Shown piece after piece: positions 1-5,207 of a DNA stretch of 5,318 nt (position 1 is its first letter; each line of letters begins with the position of its first letter). Source of the DNA: Actinomycetes bacterium (GTDB lineage Bacteria; Actinomycetota; Acidimicrobiia; Acidimicrobiales; Palsa-688). The stretch lies in assembly GCA_021846485.1 (NCBI GenBank), contig JAJZWW010000247.1, positions 1 to 5,318 of the forward strand. The letters are read 5' to 3'. The notes beneath the pieces are model-generated. The model worked only from the letters and a program-made list of their open reading frames with translations, was not told the DNA's origin and ran no database searches. The translations under genes and the position numbers were made by a program.

Positions 1-119
1 ACAGCGACGACCGGGCCCCGGCGCAGCTGGTCGAGGGAGGCGATCGGCTGGTTGTGCGTGCGCCACGACGCGTCGAGCTGCCAGCGGCGCTTGGACGCGT
101 CGTAGCAGATGTCGTAGCG
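1..119 (-). pseudogene. TnpB-like (IS200/IS605 or IS1341 type) protein, internal fragment
   Basis: Read on the minus strand from 119 to the left edge, one frame gives about 39 residues including RYDICYDASKRRWQLDASW and later SLDQLRRGPVVAV. From memory this resembles the segment of actinobacterial TnpB-related proteins just before the first RuvC motif, where a beta strand with a WxLxASW core precedes an AVD-type catalytic strand. The expected Asp would lie just past position 1, so the RuvC part, if present, is outside the window. Upstream the same frame meets a TGA at 134-132 after only four unrelated codons, and neither other minus frame continues the family pattern that I can see. The N-terminal half therefore looks lost, by deletion or frameshift, and I call it a remnant. 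TnpB proteins are RNA-guided nucleases encoded by transposons. The family call rests on a short match judged by eye; it could be another gene broken at the same point. Confidence 0.45.
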
Positions 120-386
120 GCAGCACCCCGGTCATCACCACCGCGAGGGCCAGACCGGTCCGCTGCCGGGCCCGTTCCTGGTCGCCGACCGCCCGGTCGC
201 TCCCGACGGCCGCAGGGGCCCCGTCGGCTGCGCTCCGCCTCATCTTGCCCTCACCTCGCGTCCGCTGGCCTTCATCTCGCCTCCGCTCGACGCCGGCCGC
301 TACGACGGCTGCTACGAGCCGGGGCTCGAGGTTACCGGCCAGCCGGCGGGGTGGGTGGCCCGGCGGGGGCGTTCCTGGGCCTCCGC

Positions 387-399
387 GTACCCTTGGTAC
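387..399. promoter_or_regulatory. Inverted repeat upstream of P450, possible operator
   Basis: GTACC-CTT-GGTAC is a perfect 5-bp dyad with a 3-nt centre, lying 39-51 nt before the P450 ATG. It contains a TACCCT that fits a loose TANNNT -10 pattern at 388-393, with no matching -35. The position would suit a repressor site over a promoter. It is only a candidate, since no regulator gene is visible. Confidence 0.25.
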
Positions 400-427
400 T
401 GCAAGGCACGCCCGGTAGGACACGGCA

Positions 428-433
428 AGGAGG
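428..433 (+). promoter_or_regulatory. Strong Shine-Dalgarno of the P450 gene
   Basis: AGGAGG, within the longer AAGGAGGTG, sits 4 nt before the ATG at 438. An in-frame GTG at 435-437 is too close to the core to be served by it, so the site favours ATG 438 as the start. It is the only clear Shine-Dalgarno in the window. Confidence 0.85.
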
Positions 434-437
434 TGTG

Positions 438-1694
438 ATGGCCGGTCCGATCGAGGGTCTCGGCGCAGACGAAGCCCTGGCGCGGCTGTTCCTCACCCCC
501 GAGGGCGTCGCCGACCCTGCTCCGCTCTACCGCCACCTGCGCTCGACCGCGCCGGTGCACCGCAGTGCCACCGGTGCGGTGTTCGTCACCCGCTACGAGG
601 ACTGCGCCCGGGTGCTGCACGACGCCCGCTTCGGCAAGAACCCGGAGGGAGCCGAGCCCGGCTTGGTGCCCGAGGCGGACGACGCCGCGCGCCGCTTCCG
701 GGAGGAGCAGCGGGAGCGACTGCGCGCCGAGCACCGGGCGGCTTCGATGCTGTTCCTCGACCCGCCGGCCCACACCCGCCAGCGCCGCCTCGTGGCGCGG
801 ACCTTCACGCCCAGGAGGGTCGAGCGCCTGCGGGCGGGCGTCGCCGCTTCGGCCCGCACGATGGTCGGGGAGCTGGCCGGCACCGGCGGCGGCGACGTGC
901 TCGAGGTGGTGGGCTTCCCCCTGCCGGTCGCGGTCATCGGCACGCTGGTCGGCGTCCCGGGATCGGACCGGCCGGGGTTCCGGGCGCTGATCACCGCGAT
1001 GGCCGCCGGCGTCGAGCCGGGCGCGTCGCTCGAGGAGCTGCGACGCTCCGAGGAGGCCTCGGAGGAGGTCGAGCGCTACTTCTCCGAGCTCCTCGCGCTG
1101 CGGCGCCGGCAGCCGGCCGACGACTTGTTGAGCGACCTGCTGGCCGTCGAGGAGTCCGGCGAGGCCCTGCGGGACGACGAGGTGGTCGCGGTGGCCACCC
1201 TGCTGTTTGCTGCCGGGTTCGAGACGACGACCAACCTGATCGGCAACGCCACCGTGGCGCTGCTCAGTCACCCCGACCAGTGGCGGCGAGTGCGGGAGGA
1301 GCCGGCGATCGTGGCCCGGGCGGTCGAGGAGCTGCTGCGCTGGGACTCGCCGGTGCAGGTCGACGTGCGGCGTGCCCTCGAGGCGGCGGAGGTCGCCGGC
1401 GAGCGGGTCGCTCCCGGCCAGGCGGTGGTCACCCTGCTCGGCGCGGCCAACCGCGACCCGGCGCGCTTCTCCGACCCCGACCGCCTGGACGTGGGGCGCG
1501 ACGAGGGCCCTCCGCTCAGCTTCGCCGCCGGGATCCACCACTGCCTGGGCGCCCCCCTCGCCCGGCTGGAGGGTCAGGAGTACCTGCGGGCCGCCGCCGA
1601 GGTCCTCCCCGACATGCGCCTCGTGGGCAGCCCGCCGCGCCGCCGGCGCCTGGCCCTCTCGGGTTACAGCGCCGTGCCAGTGGAAGTCGGCTAG
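438..1694 (+). CDS. Cytochrome P450, bacterial class I type
   Basis: A heme-thiolate monooxygenase of 418 residues, near the usual ~400 for soluble bacterial P450s. The family uses electrons from ferredoxin/ferredoxin reductase to insert oxygen into an organic substrate in the cytosol. All core motifs are present: helix-C HTRQR at 112-116 (HxxxR, heme propionate contact), I-helix AAGFETT at 258-264 with the acid-alcohol pair E262/T263, K-helix ELLR at 298-301 (ExxR), ANRDPARF at 337-344, and the heme-binding loop FAAGIHHCLG at 362-371 with Cys369 as axial ligand. The frame stays open upstream of 438, but that part lacks P450 character, and the AGGAGG at 428-433 fixes the start. No ferredoxin, reductase or pathway gene is in view, so the substrate is unknown. 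The Glu in the I-helix and the WDSPVQ after the ExxR are ordinary for actinobacterial CYP families; I cannot assign a CYP number. Confidence 0.96.
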   Translation: MAGPIEGLGADEALARLFLTPEGVADPAPLYRHLRSTAPVHRSATGAVFVTRYEDCARVLHDARFGKNPEGAEPGLVPEADDAARRFREEQRERLRAEHRAASMLFLDPPAHTRQRRLVARTFTPRRVERLRAGVAASARTMVGELAGTGGGDVLEVVGFPLPVAVIGTLVGVPGSDRPGFRALITAMAAGVEPGASLEELRRSEEASEEVERYFSELLALRRRQPADDLLSDLLAVEESGEALRDDEVVAVATLLFAAGFETTTNLIGNATVALLSHPDQWRRVREEPAIVARAVEELLRWDSPVQVDVRRALEAAEVAGERVAPGQAVVTLLGAANRDPARFSDPDRLDVGRDEGPPLSFAAGIHHCLGAPLARLEGQEYLRAAAEVLPDMRLVGSPPRRRRLALSGYSAVPVEVG

Positions 1695-1718
1695 CCCCGA
1701 AGGAGCCCATTCTCCTTG

Positions 1719-1775
1719 TTGCCCGGGCCCTGGCAGGTTGTCCGGTCCCTGGCGGGTTGCCCGGGCCCTGGCGGC
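1719..1775. repeat. Three tandem 19-bp direct repeats
   Basis: Units start at 1719, 1738 and 1757 and abut exactly. Unit 1 is TTGCCCGGGCCCTGGCAGG; unit 3 differs from it at two positions and unit 2 at three. The period is not a multiple of three and the array lies between two stop-to-start boundaries, so it is non-coding. It starts 24 nt after the P450 stop and ends 40 nt before thrB. It could be a slippage product, a protein-binding array at the thrB promoter, or part of the P450 3' end. Confidence 0.8.
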
Positions 1776-1782
1776 GGCCCGG
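1761..1782 (+). terminator. Hairpin after P450, possible terminator
   Basis: CCGGGCC (1761-1767) and GGCCCGG (1776-1782) are perfect complements around an 8-nt loop, giving a GC-only 7-bp stem 67 nt past the P450 stop. No T-run follows, so intrinsic termination is uncertain. The stem overlaps the third 19-bp repeat. Confidence 0.3.
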
Positions 1783-1801
1783 AGCGCCGCGGCCGGGCCA
1801 C

Positions 1802-1807
1802 TAACGT
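1802..1807 (+). promoter_or_regulatory. Possible -10 box of thrB (leaderless start)
   Basis: TAACGT fits the actinobacterial TANNNT -10 pattern and ends 8 nt before the thrB ATG. A transcript starting about 7 nt after the box would begin at or next to the ATG. No Shine-Dalgarno lies in between, which agrees with a leaderless mRNA. No good -35 is visible near 1779-1785. Confidence 0.35.
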
Positions 1808-1815
1808 CGCCGCCC

Positions 1816-2664
1816 ATGCGCGCGCGGGCGCCCGCCTCGGCGGCCAACCTCGGTCCGGGTTTCGACGCCCTGGCCCTCGCGCTGTCCCTGTACGTGGAGG
1901 TGGAGGTCCGACCCGCGCCGGCGCTGCGGGTGAGCGCCAGCGGGGAGGGTGCCGACCTGCCCCGCGACGCCCGCCACCTGGCCGTCCGGGTGGCCTCGGC
2001 GGTGGCCGGCACCGATGCGCTGGAGATCAGCGTCGCCTCGGAGATACCCGTGGGGCGGGGTCTCGGGTCCTCGGCGGCGCTGGCGGTCGCCGCGGCGGCG
2101 GCTGCGGGCGCGCCTGACCCGCTGGTCTGGGGTGCCCGGGTCGACGGTCACCCGGAGAACGCGGCGGCTTCCACCCTCGGCGGCCTGGTCGCCGCCGCCG
2201 AGATCGGCGGGGGCCCCGTCGCCCGCCGCCTCGCCCTCGACCCGGACCTGCGAGCGGTGCTGGTGGTCCCCGACCGGCCCCTGCCGACCGCCGAGGCCCG
2301 CGCCGCGCTGCCGGCGACGGTGCCCCACGCCGACGCCGGCTTCAACCTCGGGCGCCTGGCCCTGCTCGTCGCCGGACTGGCCGACGCCGGAGCCTTGGTG
2401 GCCGAGGCCGGCGACGACCGGCTCCACCAGGATGCCCGCAGCCGGCTGTTCCCCGAGGCGCCCGGCCTGCTCGCCGGGTTGAGGGAGGCGGGGGCGCTCA
2501 CCAGCTGTTGGTCGGGGGCGGGGCCGAGCCTGATGGGTCTCGCCCGCTCGGCGGCTGCGGAGGATCTGGGGAAAGTGGCCGCCGGGTTGCTGGAACGCTC
2601 CGGCGTGCCCGGTCGGGTCCTGGTGCTGGCCCCCGACACCGCCGGGGTGGTCGTCGAGCCCTGA
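1816..2664 (+). CDS. thrB: Homoserine kinase (GHMP family)
   Basis: Catalyses ATP-dependent phosphorylation of L-homoserine to O-phospho-L-homoserine, the step before threonine synthase, in the cytosol. The 282-residue product has the GHMP landmarks in order: N-terminal PASAANLGPGFD at 6-17, the ATP-binding glycine-serine loop PVGRGLGSSAA at 78-88, the homoserine-kinase signature GHPENAAAS from 111, and the C-terminal SGAGPS loop at 233-238. From memory of B. subtilis ThrB, the segment between the SSAA loop and GHPEN is about eight residues shorter, so this is a slightly compact enzyme; no catalytic motif is lost. ATG 1816 puts the first motif where the family has it. There is no Shine-Dalgarno; a TAACGT box just upstream suggests a leaderless transcript. 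The gene follows the P450 on the same strand after 121 nt, but no hom or thrC is adjacent, although many bacteria cluster these genes. The two enzymes share no known pathway, so the adjacency is probably incidental. Confidence 0.92.
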   Translation: MRARAPASAANLGPGFDALALALSLYVEVEVRPAPALRVSASGEGADLPRDARHLAVRVASAVAGTDALEISVASEIPVGRGLGSSAALAVAAAAAAGAPDPLVWGARVDGHPENAAASTLGGLVAAAEIGGGPVARRLALDPDLRAVLVVPDRPLPTAEARAALPATVPHADAGFNLGRLALLVAGLADAGALVAEAGDDRLHQDARSRLFPEAPGLLAGLREAGALTSCWSGAGPSLMGLARSAAAEDLGKVAAGLLERSGVPGRVLVLAPDTAGVVVEP

Positions 2665-2681
2665 ACCGGGCCGTACCGGGC

Positions 2682-2695
2682 GGCGCGCTCGCGCC
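2682..2695 (+). terminator. Small GC hairpin after thrB
   Basis: GGCGCG-CT-CGCGCC lies 17 nt past the thrB stop. As RNA it can fold as a 5-bp stem with a 4-nt loop. No T-run follows, so it is only a weak terminator candidate. Confidence 0.25.
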
Positions 2696-2875
2696 TCGCA
2701 TCGGGGGGTGAGGGCGCCAGCAGGAGAGGATGTGTTGCGAGGCTTCGAACGCCTCGGGTGCTCTTTCGAGGTGCTGTCGAGTCGACCGAGGACGATCGGT
2801 GTCGCGACCATCCCGTAGATCCTCGCCCGCTTCGACGCCACGAGCGCGAGCCACATCGATCTCCTGGCGGTGCCG

Positions 2876-2893
2876 TCACCCGGCGCCGGGTGA
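2876..2893 (-). terminator. Perfect 18-bp palindrome after the amidase-like gene
   Basis: TCACCCGGCGCCGGGTGA is perfectly self-complementary and begins 17 nt downstream of the minus-strand stop at 2911-2913. As RNA it folds to a 7-bp stem with a 4-nt loop on either strand, so it could stop or protect transcripts from both convergent genes. There is no U-tract. A dimeric-protein binding site is the alternative. Confidence 0.4.
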
Positions 2894-2910
2894 GGTGGCG
2901 GCGGGCGGGG

Positions 2911-4578
2911 TCAGCCCGCGAACGATGCCCAGTTTGCCCGGGACGGCTGGTAGCGGCCGGCGGGCCCCCGGCCGAAGAGCGTGAGCAGGTTGCCGGTCAT
3001 CCGGTCGATCTGGGGGATGTGGGGGATGTCGGGGATCCACGCGACGGTGCCGGTGTCGAAGACCCCGCCGCCGCTCTTGGGGTTGGTCCAGTAGGTCATG
3101 TCCGAGTACGCCGGCGGGGAGACCGCCTGGCTCTCGGATGCGGGGATCGGGGAGTGGGCGAGCACCTGGAGGTCGGGGGGGTGCAGGTTGGGGTCCAGCT
3201 GGTCGAAGTCGCTCACCAGTGCACCCGGGATGGTCGAGCCGTTGTGCACGCCGAGCCCCTTGAAGATCCACGAGGAGGCGTCGGCGACCACCATCGGTGC
3301 CGGTCGGGCCCCGGGTAGGAGGTACCCTCCGTAGGCTTCGCCGACGAAGCCCGCCTCCGGCCAGTTGGTCGGCGGCGAACCCCACCAGTTGCCAGTGACG
3401 AGGAGGGGATTGGCCTTGCCGTCGAGGGGGTCCTCGGCGGAGCTCCGGTAGTCGACCATCTCGCGGTAGGGGCCGATGGGCGAGGACTGGAGGCGCACGT
3501 GCCGCAGGATCGGGCTGGCGCCGAAGAAGACCACGTTGTGGCCCTTGGCCACCGCAGCCTGGGCGCCGAGGCGTTCGTCCAGCGCCCAGCACTCGTCGTG
3601 GCCGAGCGAGAGCAAGGTGGTGTGGCGCAGGAGGACCGCAGGGCTGGCGTCGACGTTGGCGTCGGTGGTGTAGGTGACGTTGAGCCCGTGCTTCTCCGCC
3701 CAGTAGACGAAGGGCAGCTCGTTGCCGAGGAAGTCCCCCGCCCCGTGGCCGTACCCGTAGGGCCGGTCGAACGACACCACCCGCGACCGGTTGCAGGGGG
3801 GGTAGGTGGGCGAGCCGGGTGGGCAGGCGCCGCGGCCCTGGTAGAGGTCGTAGCCGCCGTAGGGGTTCCACGCCTGCCAGGTGAACACGTCGTTCTTCAC
3901 CAGGTAGGTCGCCCGGCTGGACGGGTCGGTCACGGTGAGTGGCACGTAGCTCTTCTGGCCCCCGGAGCCCACCAGCTCGAAGAGGTAGTCGCCCTGGACG
4001 AAGGCGGGGGTCACGTTCACCCGGAGGCTCGGTGACCAGTTGTCGCAGGAGACCATGTTGAGCCCCGGCGTCACCGGGCACGGGGGCTGGTGGCGGCCGG
4101 GGACGGGGGAGGAGGACCACACGAGGCGCGCCCCGTCGCCGCCGTAGTAGCCCATGCGGTACGCGTCGACCCGGAAGCTCCTGGCGTTGGTGGTGACATA
4201 CAGCGTCAGCCGGCTGCCCACGGTCGCGGACACGCTGTTGAACCAGCCGGCGATCGTCCCCGGCGTCGGGCCGGTGATCCTCCAAGCGGTGGTGCCCGGC
4301 TTGCGGTTCTCGGCGACCACCCAGCGGGCCTCCATCCCGTAGGGTCCCATGAAGGTGGCCGGCTGCGAGGACTTGCCGGTTGCGTGCCGCCGGGCGCCGG
4401 TCGTGCTGGCCGGCTTCCCCGACTTCGTCGTCCGGGCAGCGCCGGCGGTGGTCCGCGTCGCCGGGCCGGGCCTGGCGAGTGCTACCCAGCCGCCCAGGGC
4501 CACCGCCAGAGCGGCGAGAGCTGCCAGCGCGGCCAGCGCGGGCCTGCTCCTGCTCCTGCGCTTGCGGTGGGCGGCCAC
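2911..4578 (-). CDS. Exported N,N-dimethylformamidase beta-subunit-like protein
   Basis: A 555-residue protein of the family related to the large subunit of N,N-dimethylformamidase, an iron-dependent amidase; its substrate here is unknown. GTG 4578 is the first possible start, as TGA lies two codons upstream. Residues 1-13 are Arg-rich, 14-35 form a hydrophobic Ala/Leu helix with a possible signal-peptidase site after VALA (32-35), and 36-75 are a Thr/Ala/Lys linker: a secreted or N-anchored protein. A beta-rich domain follows (about 85-215; VVAENRKPGTTAW, YRMGYYGGDGARLV), then a C-terminal alpha/beta domain (about 222-535; TWQAWNPYGGYDLY from 233, SLGHDECW at 324-331, YWTNPKSGGGVF from 496). 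In Paracoccus dimethylformamidase, as I recall, a Glu two residues after a His supplies one iron ligand and two Tyr the others; H327 and E329 fit, the Tyr need alignment. C167/C178 and C252/C262 could form disulfides outside the cell. No small-subunit gene is nearby. Confidence 0.85.
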   Translation of the reverse strand: MAAHRKRRSRSRPALAALAALAALAVALGGWVALARPGPATRTTAGAARTTKSGKPASTTGARRHATGKSSQPATFMGPYGMEARWVVAENRKPGTTAWRITGPTPGTIAGWFNSVSATVGSRLTLYVTTNARSFRVDAYRMGYYGGDGARLVWSSSPVPGRHQPPCPVTPGLNMVSCDNWSPSLRVNVTPAFVQGDYLFELVGSGGQKSYVPLTVTDPSSRATYLVKNDVFTWQAWNPYGGYDLYQGRGACPPGSPTYPPCNRSRVVSFDRPYGYGHGAGDFLGNELPFVYWAEKHGLNVTYTTDANVDASPAVLLRHTTLLSLGHDECWALDERLGAQAAVAKGHNVVFFGASPILRHVRLQSSPIGPYREMVDYRSSAEDPLDGKANPLLVTGNWWGSPPTNWPEAGFVGEAYGGYLLPGARPAPMVVADASSWIFKGLGVHNGSTIPGALVSDFDQLDPNLHPPDLQVLAHSPIPASESQAVSPPAYSDMTYWTNPKSGGGVFDTGTVAWIPDIPHIPQIDRMTGNLLTLFGRGPAGRYQPSRANWASFAG

Positions 4579-4600
4579 CGGTCAGGCGCGCTCCGCTGGC

Positions 4601-4614
4601 GCTACCGGGGTAGC
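4601..4614. promoter_or_regulatory. Inverted repeat I upstream of amidase-like gene
   Basis: GCTACC-GG-GGTAGC is a 6-bp dyad with a 2-nt centre, 23-36 nt before the GTG start at 4578. It may be an operator half of a pair with the dyad at 4619-4634, or a small hairpin in the 5' leader. Confidence 0.4.
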
Positions 4615-4618
4615 CGGT

Positions 4619-4634
4619 TCGAGCGGTCGCTCGA
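4619..4634. promoter_or_regulatory. Inverted repeat II upstream of amidase-like gene
   Basis: TCGAGCG-GT-CGCTCGA is a perfect 7-bp dyad with a 2-nt centre, only 4 nt from dyad I. The two have the same architecture but different sequence, so they are not copies. Centres are 19 bp apart, close to two helical turns. Confidence 0.4.
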
Positions 4635-4668
4635 GGAGGGCAGCAGGGCGGCAAGGCGTATCCCCCAA

Positions 4669-4674
4669 ACCATA
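4669..4674 (-). promoter_or_regulatory. Possible -10 box for amidase-like gene
   Basis: On the minus strand TATGGT fits TANNNT. A start about 7 nt later would give a leader of roughly 85 nt containing both dyads. It sits inside an inverted repeat, GCGTAT (4656-4661) with ATACGC (4672-4677). The -35 region at 4692-4697 does not match a consensus, so this is weak. Confidence 0.2.
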
Positions 4675-4761
4675 CGCACCCTGGGCACCCCGATGCGGAT
4701 CACCCCGGGAACCGGATCGGTTCGACTGGCGGTGGGTGGACCACCACGCCGGCTGGTCACG

Positions 4762-4859
4762 CAGGTCGAACTGGGGGTGCAGCAGGTCGAACTGGGGGGC
4801 AGCAGGTCGAACTGGGGGTGCAGCAGGTCGAACTTGGTGCATCGGACCGAACTGGGTGC
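4762..4859. repeat. Direct-repeat array, about 20-bp period, five copies
   Basis: The core CAGGTCGAACT begins at 4762, 4783, 4803 and 4824; a fifth, diverged copy (CGGACCGAACT) begins at 4843. Spacings are 21, 20, 21 and 19 bp. Each core is followed by a G-run and, in most copies, GTGC. A fainter copy (GGTTCGACTGGCGGTGG) begins near 4719, about two periods upstream. The changing spacing rules out coding repeats. A period near two helical turns would place copies on one face of the DNA, as in protein-binding arrays; replication slippage is the alternative. Confidence 0.85.
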
Positions 4860-4885
4860 TCTCAGGGCACGATGCGGGCGTCGAG

Positions 4886-4920
4886 TGCACCCACTTCGGC
4901 TCTATGCACCCAGTTCCGGC
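4886..4920. repeat. Two inverted copies of the same 20-bp element
   Basis: TGCACCCACTTCGGC (4886-4900) and TGCACCCAGTTCCGGC (4905-4920) are 19 bp apart and match the reverse complement of the array to their left. GCACCCAGTTC at 4906-4916 is a perfect 11-nt complement of GAACTGGGTGC at 4849-4859; the first inverted copy pairs with the same left arm with one mismatch. The array therefore flips orientation between 4860 and 4885. Confidence 0.75.
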
Positions 4921-4940
4921 CCCCGGTCCGGCGGGCTGGG

Positions 4941-5207
4941 CTAGTGGCGCAGCTGGCGGCGGGTGAAGTGACGCTGGCTGTGGATGGCGCTCACGATCAC
5001 CGCCGAGCCGAGGACCGAGATCACGAACCGGATGATGAACCCGGCTCCGACGGCGAGGCCCACGACCCCTCCGATGAACGACCCGGCCAGACCGACGAGC
5101 AGGGTGGCGCCGATCCCCATCCGGGCGTGCCCGGGTGACACGGCGCGCCCGAGGGCGCCGATCACCAAGCCCCCGATTATCCATGCGAACAGCAGACCGA
5201 TGATCAT
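4941..5207 (-). CDS. GlsB/YeaQ/YmgE-family small membrane protein
   Basis: An 88-residue, very hydrophobic protein of the transglycosylase-associated / GlsB-YeaQ-YmgE family, inner-membrane proteins often linked to stress but without a proven biochemical role. It has three likely membrane helices at about 2-21, 30-50 and 54-75, and a basic tail ending SQRHFTRRQLRH. The family pattern is clear in the first half: GGLVIGALGRAVSPG at 12-26, then GIGATLLVGLAGSFIGG at 31-47. Length matches the family. ATG 5207 is the first start available, because a TAG in frame lies four codons upstream. No Shine-Dalgarno is correctly placed. TAGGGT ends 6 nt before the ATG and could be a -10 box for a leaderless transcript. 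Alternatively the start is coupled to the open frame entering from the right, whose TGA overlaps it as ATGA. The downstream gene on the same strand is 362 nt away, so the two are probably not one tight operon. Confidence 0.88.
   Translation of the reverse strand: MIIGLLFAWIIGGLVIGALGRAVSPGHARMGIGATLLVGLAGSFIGGVVGLAVGAGFIIRFVISVLGSAVIVSAIHSQRHFTRRQLRH

Larger units (their letters stand above)
135..437. other. Non-coding stretch between transposon remnant and P450
   Basis: I find no reading frame here with recognisable protein character. The plus frame that runs into the P450 gives only Arg/Pro/Gly-rich filler before its ATG. The stretch contains small inverted repeats: CGAGCC-GG-GGCTCG at 315-328, CCGGC-CA-GCCGG at 335-346 and GTACC-CTT-GGTAC at 387-399. 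It also has a loose duplication of a CTCGCxTCCGCT motif around 256-289 and a direct repeat of GCTACGA at about 299-317. Short GC-rich palindromes are common in such DNA, so most may be chance. The left part may be debris from the transposon insertion. Confidence 0.5.
2665..2910. other. Intergenic region between convergent genes
   Basis: This lies between the 3' ends of thrB (plus) and the amidase-like gene (minus). Open frames exist on both strands but none shows conserved motifs, a Shine-Dalgarno or a domain I recognise; the minus frames run on antisense into thrB. It contains the dyads GGCGCG-CT-CGCGCC (2682-2695) and ACCGA-6 nt-TCGGT (2785-2800), and a perfect palindrome at 2876-2893. I see no RNA gene. 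Confidence 0.6.
4579..4940. other. 362-nt gap with palindromes and repeat cluster, no gene
   Basis: This lies between the stop of the small membrane-protein gene and the start of the amidase-like gene, both on the minus strand. Frames that cross it on either strand are disrupted by repeats of 19-21 bp, a period that does not preserve frame, so I call it non-coding. It holds two dyads near the amidase-like gene, one possible promoter, and the repeat cluster described separately. Confidence 0.7.

Noticed and set aside
335..346. Dyad CCGGC-CA-GCCGG as a regulatory site
   Set aside because: Five-base GC-only arms are expected by chance at this base composition, and nothing about its position adds support.
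54..437. N-terminal extension of the P450 in the same open frame
   Set aside because: The extra 128 residues are Arg/Pro/Gly-rich with no P450 features, the AGGAGG points to ATG 438, and 418 residues already make a full-length P450.
312..2012. Long minus-strand open frame opposite the P450 (566 codons)
   Set aside because: It mirrors the P450 codons, crosses the non-coding repeats, and its translation is low-complexity without motifs. It is a GC-rich antisense shadow.
2498..2879. Minus-strand frames covering the thrB end and the intergenic region
   Set aside because: Three overlapping frames compete, none has a recognisable motif or ribosome binding site, and they overlap conserved thrB motifs on the other strand.
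2876..4654. Alternative 592-codon minus frame over the amidase-like gene
   Set aside because: Its translation is Arg/Pro-rich with no domain, while the frame at 2911-4578 carries the signal peptide and family motifs.
4762..4859. CRISPR-like array
   Set aside because: Cores are only 11-20 bp and recur every 19-21 bp with no unique 30-40-bp spacers between them, and no cas gene is in view.
4579..4940. Riboswitch or tRNA in the leader of the amidase-like gene
   Set aside because: I see only simple dyads and repeats, with no cloverleaf or known aptamer core.
4349..4966. Plus-strand frame over the start of the amidase-like gene and the repeat cluster
   Set aside because: It is antisense to the signal-peptide region, and the repeats it crosses change its reading phase, giving unrelated peptides from identical DNA units.
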